A stretch of DNA of 58,773 nt from Armatimonadota bacterium. Its GTDB lineage: Bacteria > Armatimonadota > Zipacnadia > UBA1398 > JAKPQA01. Shown here one piece after another: positions 35,637-44,943 of the stretch. Under the pieces are notes generated by a model. That model did not search any database and was not told the origin of the DNA. It saw only the letters and a program-made list of their open reading frames with translations. The translations under genes were made by a program, and so were the position numbers. Position 1 is the first letter of the stretch; each line of letters opens with the position of its first letter. The stretch is taken from NCBI GenBank assembly GCA_029547025.1, contig JAKPQA010000081.1:1-58773 (forward strand), in the 5' to 3' direction.

Positions 35637-35666
35637 ATACTAGCGCGCCCCTCCGGCCTTTGTCAA
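35637..35666 (-). promoter_or_regulatory. Sigma-70-like promoter for gap-pgk-tpiA
   Basis: On the minus strand TTGACA (35661-35666) is followed after 18 nt by TAGTAT (35637-35642). The -35 box is perfect and the -10 box matches four of six consensus bases. It would give a leader of about 110 nt before the gap start. Confidence 0.6.
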
Positions 35667-35767
35667 TCAGCCGCGGCAGCCACACCACACCTATTCAGCT
35701 GTGGATCATGTGCAATTGGTAATGTATACAGCACGACTCTTCACCTGAGCCGTTCTGCTCTTCGGCG

Positions 35768-37972
35768 CTACTGCACTCCCGACGCCCCGAACGCCAGCTC
35801 GACCCTGCGGCTGCGCCACTCGCTCCCGGTGGTCCCATCGACCACCTGGACATATAGCCCATATGTCCCGTCGGCGTGCAGCGCCAGATCGTCCGGCGCG
35901 CCGGTGGTCAGGCGCCGGAGCAGCACCACATACCACCACCCGTCCGCGTAGGCCGACGCGGCACGGACACTCGCCCGACTGCCACTCGGATCCAAACAGA
36001 TGACCCCGGGAACTGAAGGAATTACTGAAATATAGGCAATCACATCCTCTGGCGAGACCGCCGTCAGAGCTTGGGCGTGAGCGGCCTCCTCCAGCTTGCT
36101 CCTCAGGGCTTGCTGAGACCCGCCTTCACGGACCGCCAGCCCCGTCGTGACGCCCGCCTGATCCGCCGGCGCGTCGGGACCGTGGCAGCGGATACATCGC
36201 TGGTGGAATGTCTCGCGCCCCCCTAGTGGGTTACCGCGCAGCTCCGCCACGCTCTGGTCCGAGAGAACCCCTTCCCCGTAACGGCCCACACGCCCATCAG
36301 CCACAAAGGCCGGACCCGTTGCTTCCTTATTCAGATTCGCCACATACGGTGGACGTCCCACATCGCCGCGGAGGCCCTCCGGGCCGATGTACAGGTCGTC
36401 GGCGCAACGTTGGCGGTCGGTGGCACCGGCCCGCCAGTGCCAAACATCCCCCTGTCCCCACTCGATCCTGGATGACAGCCCGACCATAGCCGGAGACCTT
36501 GTGAACAGGTCGGCGCCAGTGCGTATGTCTTGGTCCCACACCACAAAGAAGCGGTCATCGCCGCCCGCGAGGTGGAAGCCAGACTCCCCCAGCTCCCATC
36601 GCGGCGGCTCGCGATCTTCCGTTCCATCGCGGATCGCCAGCAGCAGGCAGAGCGCGCTCTCTGTGTATGCCGCGGCTATGCGGGCTTGGAGCTCCGGCGC
36701 GCCGGCATCACCGGCCTCGAAGGGGATCCTTCGGCACCCAATGGCGCGCCACGCCGCGTCCGTGGGCTCGGTGGGGGCCCTGGCCTGCCATACGGCCACC
36801 ACCGGGCCCTCGCCAGGCGCCACGCTGCCCGTCTCCGGGCGCACCGCAGCCGGGGCGACGCTCTCCGGCGTTGCCGACGGTTCGCTGGCTTCGCCCGAAA
36901 GCGCCCGAAGCAGCTCCGTCACCTCGGGCGCGTCCGGCCAGATCTCGAAGGCCTTCAGCACGAACTCCCGCGCGCGCCGCCGGTCGTCGAAGCTGAGCTC
37001 GCGCCGCGCGCGTGCGACCAGGTCATCCAGGTGGGCCCGCTTCACGTTCGCCAGCCAAATGACCGCCGTGTTGTCCTCCGGGTACTGCTCCGCCAAAGCC
37101 GAGAAAGTCGCGGCGGCATCCTCAAACTGCCGATCCGTCAGTTGCTGGACCCCCTTGCCATACTCGGCCGAGTAGGCGCGGTACCGATCGCCGTCGGGGC
37201 CGTAGGGGCCAAAGGCGTGGAAGAACACCTGCTCCATGGTGGTCGCGAAGACCACCCGAACCCTCGGAAAAGCCTTCCGGACAACCTCGGCCATGGCTTC
37301 AGGAGTCGTCTTGGCGTTCTCGTAGGGCAGGATCATCGTGCCCGTGTGCGAGCGGATGACGCCATCGATCTTGGTCGCGATGTCGCCCACGCTCTTCACC
37401 AGGCCGTCGCGTGTGACGGCCCCGGTCACCGCCACATCGTCCAGGACTGGCGTATTCGTGAGCACTGAGTAGGCCGCCACCGCAAGCGCCGCGCCCGCCG
37501 AATCGCCAGCCACCACCGAGTCCGCATCCACAAAGTCGATCTCATAGCGCCGGCCGGTCAGCAGGTCGCCCGGCAGTTTGAGCTTGCCCCCGGCCGAAGC
37601 CGCCGCCAGGTACGCGAACGCATCAGTAATCATGCGCTGGCCCACCTCGTCGATGGGCACATTCGTGTGCCAGCGCCATCCCGTGTCCGCCGGATCGACG
37701 GCCTCAGCGCGCACCTCGATCGGGAACACCAGGCCCTCCTCGTAGGTGCCCTCGATGTCGCCCGCCACCGAGAGACCGTTCACCCGCCCGACCGTCGCCG
37801 GTGGGCCCCCATCGGCAGACCACGCCCATGCAAAGACACACAGGGCAGCGACGAGAGCCAGCCCCGCGCGCCCGATCCGGCCCAACGCACCCGGCGAGGT
37901 CCCCCCCGCGGCCTGGGCCTGAGACTCGTTGTGAGGTTGATCGCTCATGCCTCCCAGGTGTTGGACGATCAC
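35768..37972 (-). CDS. Membrane-anchored Lon-type (S16) proteolytic domain fused to heme-binding and CxxCH region
   Basis: The 734-residue protein has one N-terminal membrane segment (about 34-52, GRAGLALVAALCVFAWAW), so most of it should lie outside the cytosol. Residues of about 60-250 match the Lon proteolytic domain without its ATPase: Ser158 in VVAGDSAGAALAVAAYS and Lys201 in VGDIATKIDGVI, spaced 43 residues as in classical Lon. A helical TPR-like region follows (about 265-360). Residues of about 390-540 resemble the heme-binding domain of ethylbenzene-dehydrogenase gamma subunits (DDRFFVVWDQDI, DVWHWRAG). A c-type heme motif CIRCH follows at 593-597. GTG 37972 has AGGAA upstream; ATG 37948 is an alternative. 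The fusion is unusual; its role is unknown. Confidence 0.8.
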   Translation of the reverse strand: MIVQHLGGMSDQPHNESQAQAAGGTSPGALGRIGRAGLALVAALCVFAWAWSADGGPPATVGRVNGLSVAGDIEGTYEEGLVFPIEVRAEAVDPADTGWRWHTNVPIDEVGQRMITDAFAYLAAASAGGKLKLPGDLLTGRRYEIDFVDADSVVAGDSAGAALAVAAYSVLTNTPVLDDVAVTGAVTRDGLVKSVGDIATKIDGVIRSHTGTMILPYENAKTTPEAMAEVVRKAFPRVRVVFATTMEQVFFHAFGPYGPDGDRYRAYSAEYGKGVQQLTDRQFEDAAATFSALAEQYPEDNTAVIWLANVKRAHLDDLVARARRELSFDDRRRAREFVLKAFEIWPDAPEVTELLRALSGEASEPSATPESVAPAAVRPETGSVAPGEGPVVAVWQARAPTEPTDAAWRAIGCRRIPFEAGDAGAPELQARIAAAYTESALCLLLAIRDGTEDREPPRWELGESGFHLAGGDDRFFVVWDQDIRTGADLFTRSPAMVGLSSRIEWGQGDVWHWRAGATDRQRCADDLYIGPEGLRGDVGRPPYVANLNKEATGPAFVADGRVGRYGEGVLSDQSVAELRGNPLGGRETFHQRCIRCHGPDAPADQAGVTTGLAVREGGSQQALRSKLEEAAHAQALTAVSPEDVIAYISVIPSVPGVICLDPSGSRASVRAASAYADGWWYVVLLRRLTTGAPDDLALHADGTYGLYVQVVDGTTGSEWRSRRVELAFGASGVQ

Positions 37973-38049
37973 ATCCCGGTTTCCTGCCCCCCTATGCCGA
38001 AGGCCCGGCGCCCTCGAGGGCGAACTCGTCGCGGACTGCGGGAGGTCCC

Positions 38050-38262
38050 ATGACCGGCCTGAAGCCCGAGACGCCGGCCACGCGCCACGAACTGCCCGGC
38101 CGCGGGCCCACCGACGCGATCGGCCCCGAGCCCGTCGTCGAGGCCGCCGTCTTCCTGCACGTGCCGGTCGAGCAGGTCGACGGCTGCCCGGGTCCCGATG
38201 GCCGGGTCATCGCACCGGCCTGCTTGGGCGCGATATCCGTGCGCCCGATGGCTCGCCGCTGA
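38050..38262 (+). CDS. Short protein, possible remnant of a secreted-protease propeptide
   Basis: A 70-residue frame starts at ATG 38050 with GGGAGG about 4-5 nt upstream. The sequence (TRHELPGRGPTDAIGPEPVV, then AAVFLHVPVEQVDG) is weakly reminiscent of the start of the pro-domain of kumamolisin-type (S53) proteases, but nothing downstream continues it. It may be a truncated gene, a real small protein or noise. It precedes the nitrilase gene by 34 nt on the same strand. Confidence 0.35.
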   Translation: MTGLKPETPATRHELPGRGPTDAIGPEPVVEAAVFLHVPVEQVDGCPGPDGRVIAPACLGAISVRPMARR

Positions 38263-38296
38263 CCGAGTGGGAATGAGTAGAGGGGGCCTCGAACCC

Positions 38297-39052
38297 ATGA
38301 CCATCCGGCTCGCCACCGCACAAATGCCTGTGCTGCCCCATCTCGAGACCAACCTGCCGCGGATCCTCGGACACATCGAACGAGCCGCCGCCGAGGGCGC
38401 CGAGTTCGTGCTGTTCCCCGAGGGGGCTCTCACGGGGTACCACGGCGACACCGATCCTCTCCTCACCGAAAGCGGTCTCGTGCGAATCGGTGCCGCGTGC
38501 GCCAACTTCGGCGTCTGTGCCCTGGTCGGAACCACCTACCGGGACGGGCAGACCGTCCACAACCAGGTTCGCATCTATGACGAGACGGGACTGCTCGTCG
38601 GCGCCTACTCGAAGACGATCCCCACCCGTGGCGACCTCCACTGGCACCAGCCCGGCGGCGGCCCCCAGGTGTTCGAACACCGCGGGCTGCGCTTCGGTGC
38701 ACTGATCTGCAACGATCTATGGTGTACGCCTCCCGCCCCTCTGCCGGACACGCACCTCGTTCAGCAGCTGGCCGAGGGGGGGGCTCAGATCGTCTTTCAC
38801 GCGATCAACTCAGGCTTCGATCCCCGGTACCTCAAGTGGCACACCGCGCACCTCGAGATGATGGCTTGGGCGCACCGGATTCACATCCTCACCGCCAACG
38901 CCAGCGGCGATCGGCCGCTCAACGCCCCATCGGGCCTGGTCGGCCCGACGGGCGAGTGGCTGGCCCAGGTGGACCCCGTCGGGGAGCACCTGCTGGTCGT
39001 GAACGCCGACCTCCCCGGCGAGGCCGCCGAGCGCGATTCGACAGGACTTTGA
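38297..39052 (+). CDS. Carbon-nitrogen hydrolase (nitrilase superfamily)
   Basis: The 251-residue enzyme has the Glu-Lys-Cys triad in order: Glu of VLFPEGALTGY, Lys of AYSKTIPTRG and Cys of GALICNDLW. Such enzymes hydrolyse amides or N-carbamoyl compounds in the cytosol. ATG 38297 starts the family-conserved TIRLATAQMPV segment, with GAGGGGG upstream. The next gene, an acyltransferase, begins 63 nt later on the same strand and is followed by an SGNH hydrolase, so the three may work on acylated metabolites together. The substrate is unknown. Confidence 0.88.
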   Translation: MTIRLATAQMPVLPHLETNLPRILGHIERAAAEGAEFVLFPEGALTGYHGDTDPLLTESGLVRIGAACANFGVCALVGTTYRDGQTVHNQVRIYDETGLLVGAYSKTIPTRGDLHWHQPGGGPQVFEHRGLRFGALICNDLWCTPPAPLPDTHLVQQLAEGGAQIVFHAINSGFDPRYLKWHTAHLEMMAWAHRIHILTANASGDRPLNAPSGLVGPTGEWLAQVDPVGEHLLVVNADLPGEAAERDSTGL

Positions 39053-39115
39053 GCGGTTCTCGCGAAGCAGCAGTCATCCCGCACGGCCCCTGGCCGGCGT
39101 CACTGGCGAGGTGCG

Positions 39116-40381
39116 ATGACACTCGAGGTCGTACTCCAGCAGCTCGCGGCGCCTCAGGCGCTCGAAGCCCTGTCCGCCCACTGGGAGGACTCGGCCGCCT
39201 CTCTGCCGCCCGGTCTGCCGGACTTCCTACAGCCCGAGTCCTTTCTCGAATGGCGGCGCTTCTGCGAGCTCGATCCCAGCGCCGACGCGGCGCTCCTGGC
39301 CGGTGCGGAGAGGGTGCGGACCGACCCGGCCCTCCTCCGCCTGACCTGGCACTGCTACCGACGGCTCTACCATCACACGGACAGCGGCGGCTTCAACGCC
39401 TGGCCCGACCTGGAGAGTGTCCTCGGAGACCTCGCCGGCGTGCCCTACCTGCTTGTCACGCTCGCCATGGTGCCTCTGGTCCGCCAAGCCCACGCCGCCA
39501 TGGGCGTGCCCGACGACGTCACTCGCGAGACGTGTCTGCAGGCCCAGTCGTTCTCGCTCAACTACCGCGATGCTCACCGGGGCCGATGGGGCGTCTTCCG
39601 GAACCAGCTCTACTGGCTGCGCCACTACCCTGCCTGCCGGCTGTTCCGGCTGGGACGCTTCGAGTTCATGCTGCAGCCGTTCAGCGGCGCCGTCGAGGTC
39701 TATCGGCGTCGCGACACGGGGCAGGCGCTTGCGCTGTCCGAAGACGGCGTCCGTTACGATGCTCAGGGCTACCGGCCCATCAACGACGCCGAGCCCGAGG
39801 GCGGCTTCACCGGCCAGCTCCGGCACGGCGACGGCCTCGTCGAGGGCACTCCAATCAGCCCGCTCGGCATGGCCATCGATCGCACCGTCCGGCTCGATCT
39901 GACCCACTGGGAGCCGGTACTGAAGCGGGGGGATACCGTGCTCGATATGCACATCCCGGCGGGCGGGAACATGACCCCCGAACGAGCCAAGGACTCCTTC
40001 GAGCGTGCCGTGCGGTTCTTCGCGGAGCAGTTCCCCGATCGCCCCGCCCACGCCATCGCGTGTGGCTCTTGGATCTACAACACGCAGTTCGAAGAGCTCC
40101 TCGGCCCCGAGGCGAACCTCGTCAAACACATGCGCGAGGTCTACCTGTTCCCGATCGCTTCCAGCGGGCGGGATGGCCTCTGGTTCCTCTTCTACACGGA
40201 CGATGTGGACCCCGCGACTGCTCGGCGCGACTCGAGTGTCCGCCGGGCCGTCCTCGATCACCTGGCCGCCGGCAAACACCTCCGTGCGGGGGGCATGTTC
40301 ATGCTCACCTGCGATGTGTGCCACTATGGCACCCAGTGGTACCGCCAGAACAGCTCGTTCGAAGGGGGGTGGGACGCGTGA
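39116..40381 (+). CDS. Putative acyltransferase with GNAT-like C-terminal domain
   Basis: The 421-residue protein resembles the two-domain acyltransferase family known from actinobacteria and other phyla (N-terminal helical domain plus GNAT-like C-terminal half). Recognisable parts are LTWHCYRRLYHHTDSGGFNA, SLNYRDAHRGRWGVFRNQLY, VLDMHIPAGGNMTPERAKDS and IACGSWIYNTQFEELLGPEA. The substrate is unknown. It starts at ATG 39116 with GAGGTG closely upstream. Its stop overlaps the start of the SGNH hydrolase gene by 4 nt (GTGA), so the two are translationally coupled. A transfer-then-removal relation between the two proteins is only inferred. Confidence 0.75.
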   Translation: MTLEVVLQQLAAPQALEALSAHWEDSAASLPPGLPDFLQPESFLEWRRFCELDPSADAALLAGAERVRTDPALLRLTWHCYRRLYHHTDSGGFNAWPDLESVLGDLAGVPYLLVTLAMVPLVRQAHAAMGVPDDVTRETCLQAQSFSLNYRDAHRGRWGVFRNQLYWLRHYPACRLFRLGRFEFMLQPFSGAVEVYRRRDTGQALALSEDGVRYDAQGYRPINDAEPEGGFTGQLRHGDGLVEGTPISPLGMAIDRTVRLDLTHWEPVLKRGDTVLDMHIPAGGNMTPERAKDSFERAVRFFAEQFPDRPAHAIACGSWIYNTQFEELLGPEANLVKHMREVYLFPIASSGRDGLWFLFYTDDVDPATARRDSSVRRAVLDHLAAGKHLRAGGMFMLTCDVCHYGTQWYRQNSSFEGGWDA

Positions 40382-41034
40382 CACGATGGGCCCTGCTTCT
40401 GGCCCTATGCGGGCAAGCCCGCCTCTGGGCCGCCCCCGCCCCGCCGGATCCCGCCCGGTTCGAGGCGGTCATCCAGGCCTTCGAAGAGCGAGATCGCGAG
40501 CAAGCCCCGCCCCAGGGCGCGATCCTCTTCTACGGCAGCTCCAGTATCGTCGGGTGGGACACGGCAGCGAGCTTCCCCGATCTGGTCACCATCAACCGTG
40601 GGTTTGGCGGCAGCCACATGTCGGATGCGGTCCACTTTGCCAATCGCATCGCCATCCCATACAAGCCCCGGCTCATCGTCGTCTACGAGGGAGACAACGA
40701 CCTGGCTTACGGCACGCCGCCCGAGACCGTGCGAGACGGCTTCCTCGAACTGGTCGCCAAGGTCAGAGCCGCGCTGCCCGACACCCGCTTCGCCTACCTG
40801 TCGACGAAGCCCAGCGCGGCCCGGTGGAACATTGTCGAGAAGATCCGCCAGGCGAACGAGCTGATCCGCGAGGCCATCGCAAGGGATCCGCTCTGCGCGT
40901 ACGTGGACGTCTTCACCGCGACCATGAACGGGTACGGGCGGCCACGCGCGTCCCTGTTCCAACCCGACGGCCTTCACCTCAACGCCGAGGGCTACAGGGT
41001 CTGGACGCGCGTGCTCCGGCCCTACCTCGACTAG
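40378..41034 (+). CDS. Exported SGNH/GDSL-type esterase
   Basis: The 218-residue product starts at GTG 40378 and has a signal peptide (RWALLLALCGQARLWAAPAP). SGNH blocks are clear: nucleophile block ILFYGSSSIVGWDTA (GSSS in place of GDSL), glycine block NRGFGGSHMSD, asparagine block VYEGDNDLAYGTPPE and the His block FQPDGLHLNAEGYRVW. Members remove acyl or acetyl groups from glycans or lipids. It is coupled to the acyltransferase-like gene by a 4-nt overlap. The catalytic set appears complete. Confidence 0.9.
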   Translation: MTRWALLLALCGQARLWAAPAPPDPARFEAVIQAFEERDREQAPPQGAILFYGSSSIVGWDTAASFPDLVTINRGFGGSHMSDAVHFANRIAIPYKPRLIVVYEGDNDLAYGTPPETVRDGFLELVAKVRAALPDTRFAYLSTKPSAARWNIVEKIRQANELIREAIARDPLCAYVDVFTATMNGYGRPRASLFQPDGLHLNAEGYRVWTRVLRPYLD

Positions 41035-41052
41035 ACGGGCCCAGCCCTGGCC

Positions 41053-44000
41053 TCAGCCGCCGTCTCGCCCGAGCGCTTCCCGGACTTTGGCCGCCAGTGC
41101 ATCGGCCCTGAATGGCTTCTCGATGAAACACACATCCGGGTTCAGCACACCGTGGTGGGCGATCGTACCGGCCGGGTAGCCCGACATGAATAGCCACCGC
41201 AGACCCGGGTGGATGGCCCGCAAGCGTTGGGCTAGCTCCAGGCCGTTCATCTCCGGCATGATCACATCCGTAATCAGCAACTCAATATCTCCGGTGTGCT
41301 CCTGGGCCAAACGGAGCCCCTCGCTAGGCGTGCCCGCCGCAAGGACCGTGTAGCCCCGGCCCTCGAGCATCGTCTTGACCAGCTCGAGGACCGTCGGCTC
41401 GTCCTCGACCAGCAGAATGGTCTCAGGACCGCCCGAAGCGGGTCCGGCGGCGTCCTCGTCCGCTGATGACCCCACCTCGCCCGGGTGGCGGGGGAGGTAG
41501 ATCCGGAACGTGGTGCCCTGGCCCGGTTCGCTGTCTACATTGATGAACCCCTCGTTCTGCCGGACGATGCCGTAGACGGTGGCCAAGCCAAGGCCGGTTC
41601 CCTCGCCGACGCCCTTCGTCGTGAAGAACGGCTCGAACAGGTGCGAGCGCGCCTCCGCATCGATCCCGCAGCTGTTATCGGTCACCGACAGCAAGACGTA
41701 CTCGCCCGGCGCGAAGCTGCCGATCTCCGACGAGTACGCCTCGCCGGGTGCCATCGTGGCCGTCTCGATGGTCACCTGGCCCGTGCCGCCGATGGCGTCC
41801 CGCGCGTTCACGCACAGGTTCGCCAGCACCTGGTCGATCTGCGACGGGTCGATGTTCACCAGGCACGGGCCCGGGCACGGCACCCAGACCAGGGCGATGT
41901 CCTCCCCGATGAGGCGCCGCAGCATGCTCAGCATGGCCCCAACCGCCTCGTTAAGGTCGATGACCCGGGGCGCCACCGTCTGTTTCCGCGCGAAAGCGAG
42001 CAACTGGCGCGTCAGGTCCGCCGACCGCTCGGCGGCTTTGCGGATCTCGCGCAAGCTCGCCGCGAGCTCTTGAGAAGGGTCGACCTGCTGCAGCGCCAGC
42101 TCGGCATGGCCCAGGATCACACCCAGCATGTTGTTGAAGTCGTGAGCCACACCGCCGGCCAGCCGGCCAACCGACTCCATCTTCTGGGCCTGGACCAACT
42201 GCGAACGGAGCCTCTCCTGTTCCTCCTCAGCACGCCGGCGCTCGGAGATGTCGCGGTCGAAGGCGACCGCGTTGAAGCGCCCGGCGAACGGGATGTAGTT
42301 GCTCGAGACCTCCACCGGGAACACGCGCCCATCCTTGGTGCGGTGCCGCGACTCGAAGCGCATCGTCCCCTCGCGCTCCATCCGCGCGACGTGGTCCGCC
42401 CATTCCTCGCGAGGGAAGTCGGGGTCGATGTCAAACACCGTCAGGCTCAGAAGCTCCTCGGGCGTATAGCCCATCGATGCACAAGCGGCGTCATTCGCGT
42501 ATGTGATCTCACCGTTCTCCCCGACCCACAGGATGCTGTCGGGCGCGTGGTCCATCGCGAACTGCGTTCGTCGCAGCGCCTCTTCGATCCGCTTCCGGTC
42601 GGTGATGTCCTCCATGCACGCCATCAGCGCCGTGACCTGGCCACTCCGGTCGCGCACCGGCGCCGTCGAGAGGCTGACGTGGATCAGCGTGCCGTCCTTT
42701 CGCGGCCGCGCGACCTCCACGCGCGACAGCGTCTCCCCGGCCAGGACGCGATCCATCATCTCGTGGGCCTCGCGCGCCCACTCCTCGTTGCCGTCGCCCA
42801 GATAGGGCAGCGGACGGCCCAGGACTTCGGAGGCCGTCCAACCGAACATGCGCTCGGCGGCCGCATTCCAGCTCCGGACCCGCCGCTCCAAGTCCACACT
42901 GATAATAGCCAGCGGCGACGCATCGATGATGGTGCGCTGCAGCTCCTCACTCTCGCGCAGCGCCGCCTCCAACCGCTTCCGATCCGTCACATCGCGCGCC
43001 GCGGCGTATATGGTTGCCCCGACTGGCGTCGACCGCCACTCGATCCACCGGTACGTTCCATCCTGGCACCGGTACCGGTTCTCAAAGCTCAGCACGTCTT
43101 CCTGAGCGGCGAGCCGCGATACGGCCTCCAGAGTGGCCTCGCGGTCATCCGGGTGGACGAGATCCAGGAACGCACGTCCCTCCAGCTCGGACACCGGGTA
43201 GCCGAGCACGCGCTCCCACTCGGGGTTCAGCCGGATGAACCGGCCGCGGGTGTCGGCAATGCACAGCAGATCGAGGCTTCGGCTGAAGTAGCGCTCCATC
43301 TCCTCGGTCTGCCGGCGGAGCGCCTCCTCCGCCCGCTTGCGGTCCGTGATGTCCTCGAACACCACCGCCATTCTGTTCGGGGCGATCTGGAACGCGTAGA
43401 CTTCGAACGCGCCGCGGATCCGTTCGTCCTCATAGGCGACCTCATCGGTGTGCCAACGCTCACCGTCTCGCGCTACGCGCCGGTAACGGTCGGGTATCCC
43501 GGCCTCGACTAGCGGCGGGAATGCCTCCTCGATGGCCTTGCCCGCAAACTGGGAGCTATCGGCACCGGTCAGTCGGTCGGCGGCGGGATTGCCCGCCTCA
43601 AAGATGAGTCGGCCGGCTTCGTCGAGGCGGTACAGATAGATGCCCATCGGTGACGCCTCAAACAAGGCGCGCCACCGCTCTTCGCTCTCCCTCAGCGCCT
43701 GCTCCGCTCGCCTGCGTTCGGTGATGTCCCGGGCGATCTCCCAGAGGCAGTCGAGGCTACCATCGCCATGGCGCACCGCATAGACCTGCACCTCGACCGG
43801 GAAGACCGTGCCATCCTTGCGGATGTATTCCTTTTCATACACCTTGGAAATGCCGCCATCGAGCTGGCGTTCGCCCAGGATCTCCTGAGTCTCCCACGGG
43901 TGCCAGCGCTCCGGGGTGATGGTCAGAAAAGAGGGGAGAGCCCGCAGCTCCTCGAGGGAGTAGCCCACCATGGCGCAGTAGGCTGGATTGGCGTCCAGAA

Positions 44001-44199
44001 ACCGCCCGTGGGCGTCCAGCACTACGAACCCGTCTCGGCTGCGTGCGAACAGCTCGCGGAAACGCCGCCCGCCTTCGGTCAGCTCGTCGCCCTGCCGTTC
44101 GCGGATCCTGCTGCCGTCGACCTCAGCACCACCCACCGGAGCTACCCCCTTACCGAATCCGCCCGATGGGCCTGTCATAGCACCGGCAGAGCCCACCAT
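41053..44199 (-). CDS. Hybrid sensor histidine kinase with five PAS domains and a C-terminal receiver
   Basis: The 1048-residue protein has no membrane segment, so it senses cytosolic signals. Five PAS/PAC units run from about 44 to 670, each closing with a D(I/V)(T/S)(D/E)R(K/R)R-type linker. A histidine kinase core follows: H-box GVAHDFNNMLGVILGHAELA, N-box VLANLCVNARDAI, G1 DNSCGIDAE and G2 GEGTGLGLATVYGIV. The C-terminal receiver (from about 925) holds ILLVEDEP and LITDVIMPEMNG with the phospho-acceptor Asp and IEKPFRAD with the Lys. ATG 44199 has a GGGGG run upstream. No cognate response regulator or DNA-binding gene is adjacent. Confidence 0.93.
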   Translation of the reverse strand: MVGSAGAMTGPSGGFGKGVAPVGGAEVDGSRIRERQGDELTEGGRRFRELFARSRDGFVVLDAHGRFLDANPAYCAMVGYSLEELRALPSFLTITPERWHPWETQEILGERQLDGGISKVYEKEYIRKDGTVFPVEVQVYAVRHGDGSLDCLWEIARDITERRRAEQALRESEERWRALFEASPMGIYLYRLDEAGRLIFEAGNPAADRLTGADSSQFAGKAIEEAFPPLVEAGIPDRYRRVARDGERWHTDEVAYEDERIRGAFEVYAFQIAPNRMAVVFEDITDRKRAEEALRRQTEEMERYFSRSLDLLCIADTRGRFIRLNPEWERVLGYPVSELEGRAFLDLVHPDDREATLEAVSRLAAQEDVLSFENRYRCQDGTYRWIEWRSTPVGATIYAAARDVTDRKRLEAALRESEELQRTIIDASPLAIISVDLERRVRSWNAAAERMFGWTASEVLGRPLPYLGDGNEEWAREAHEMMDRVLAGETLSRVEVARPRKDGTLIHVSLSTAPVRDRSGQVTALMACMEDITDRKRIEEALRRTQFAMDHAPDSILWVGENGEITYANDAACASMGYTPEELLSLTVFDIDPDFPREEWADHVARMEREGTMRFESRHRTKDGRVFPVEVSSNYIPFAGRFNAVAFDRDISERRRAEEEQERLRSQLVQAQKMESVGRLAGGVAHDFNNMLGVILGHAELALQQVDPSQELAASLREIRKAAERSADLTRQLLAFARKQTVAPRVIDLNEAVGAMLSMLRRLIGEDIALVWVPCPGPCLVNIDPSQIDQVLANLCVNARDAIGGTGQVTIETATMAPGEAYSSEIGSFAPGEYVLLSVTDNSCGIDAEARSHLFEPFFTTKGVGEGTGLGLATVYGIVRQNEGFINVDSEPGQGTTFRIYLPRHPGEVGSSADEDAAGPASGGPETILLVEDEPTVLELVKTMLEGRGYTVLAAGTPSEGLRLAQEHTGDIELLITDVIMPEMNGLELAQRLRAIHPGLRWLFMSGYPAGTIAHHGVLNPDVCFIEKPFRADALAAKVREALGRDGG

Positions 44200-44301
44200 C
44201 GAAGCCCCCCGCAGATCAGCCCACCAACGAACTCCGGCCTGCCGTAACGAGGTGATTCGCCGACCGGGCCGCCGCGCCCTTCGGGCGGCGTCGGTCGCCA
44301 G

Positions 44302-44943
44302 TCACGGCCGTGTCGGCTGGTTTGGAACTGATGGCTCCCCAAACTCAAGTCCCAGCGGCCCCACTCGGCTGATCTCGGCCTCCGTCGAAACTCGTATCAA
44401 CTCGAATGCCTCCTCCGCGACCAGAGGCGCGAACGGGAGGACCATCCAGCACATCCGGGTCCGAGGCGACCACGCGGCGGCGCGGATCGAGTATGACACC
44501 CCCGTGAGCAGCCCGCAGCCCAGTCGCTGGTAGAAGCCGATACGCCGCCACGCCAGGTCCGAACGGGGCCCTTTCAGTGCGTCCGGGTCCTCCACCTCGA
44601 GCACCAGCGCGCGCACCGTACCCCTGCGCCGGAAGCGGTCCACCAGGTCGCGGAGAAGCGCCGCCCCGTGACCTCTGCCGCGCATCTCCCAGTGGACGGC
44701 CAGGTACCAAAGCCAGATCGCCCCGTGGTCGGTACCGCCAGCCATGTCCACGTACCACGCCATCGCGCACACCCGGTCGTCGATGCTCCCCGCCACGAAG
44801 TGGTGCGGCGAACCCGAGCGGCCGAGTTCACAGAGCACCCGCGAGAACGGCACCAGTTCCTCCGCCGGGAACGCTGCCTGCCAGATGTCGAGCCAGTCCG
44901 GCAGCCTCGGGTCGTCGAACCCTTTGATCTCCGCGATGTCCAT
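44302..44943 (-). CDS. GNAT-family N-acetyltransferase
   Basis: From ATG 44943 (AGGAG 6-7 nt upstream) the 213-residue protein has the acetyl-CoA loop WEMRGRGHGAALLRDLVDRF preceded by the beta-strand IWLWYLAVHW, then ALVLEVEDPDAL and RRIGFYQRLGCGLL. This is the normal GNAT order of motifs A and B. The open frame runs to 45393 without similarity. The substrate is unknown. The gene is upstream of the hybrid kinase on the same strand with a 102-nt gap. Confidence 0.85.
   Translation of the reverse strand: MDIAEIKGFDDPRLPDWLDIWQAAFPAEELVPFSRVLCELGRSGSPHHFVAGSIDDRVCAMAWYVDMAGGTDHGAIWLWYLAVHWEMRGRGHGAALLRDLVDRFRRRGTVRALVLEVEDPDALKGPRSDLAWRRIGFYQRLGCGLLTGVSYSIRAAAWSPRTRMCWMVLPFAPLVAEEAFELIRVSTEAEISRVGPLGLEFGEPSVPNQPTRP

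Noticed and set aside
41485-43512. Plus-strand frame of 675 codons
   Set aside because: Shadow of the hybrid histidine kinase, whose PAS, kinase and receiver motifs are unmistakable on the other strand.
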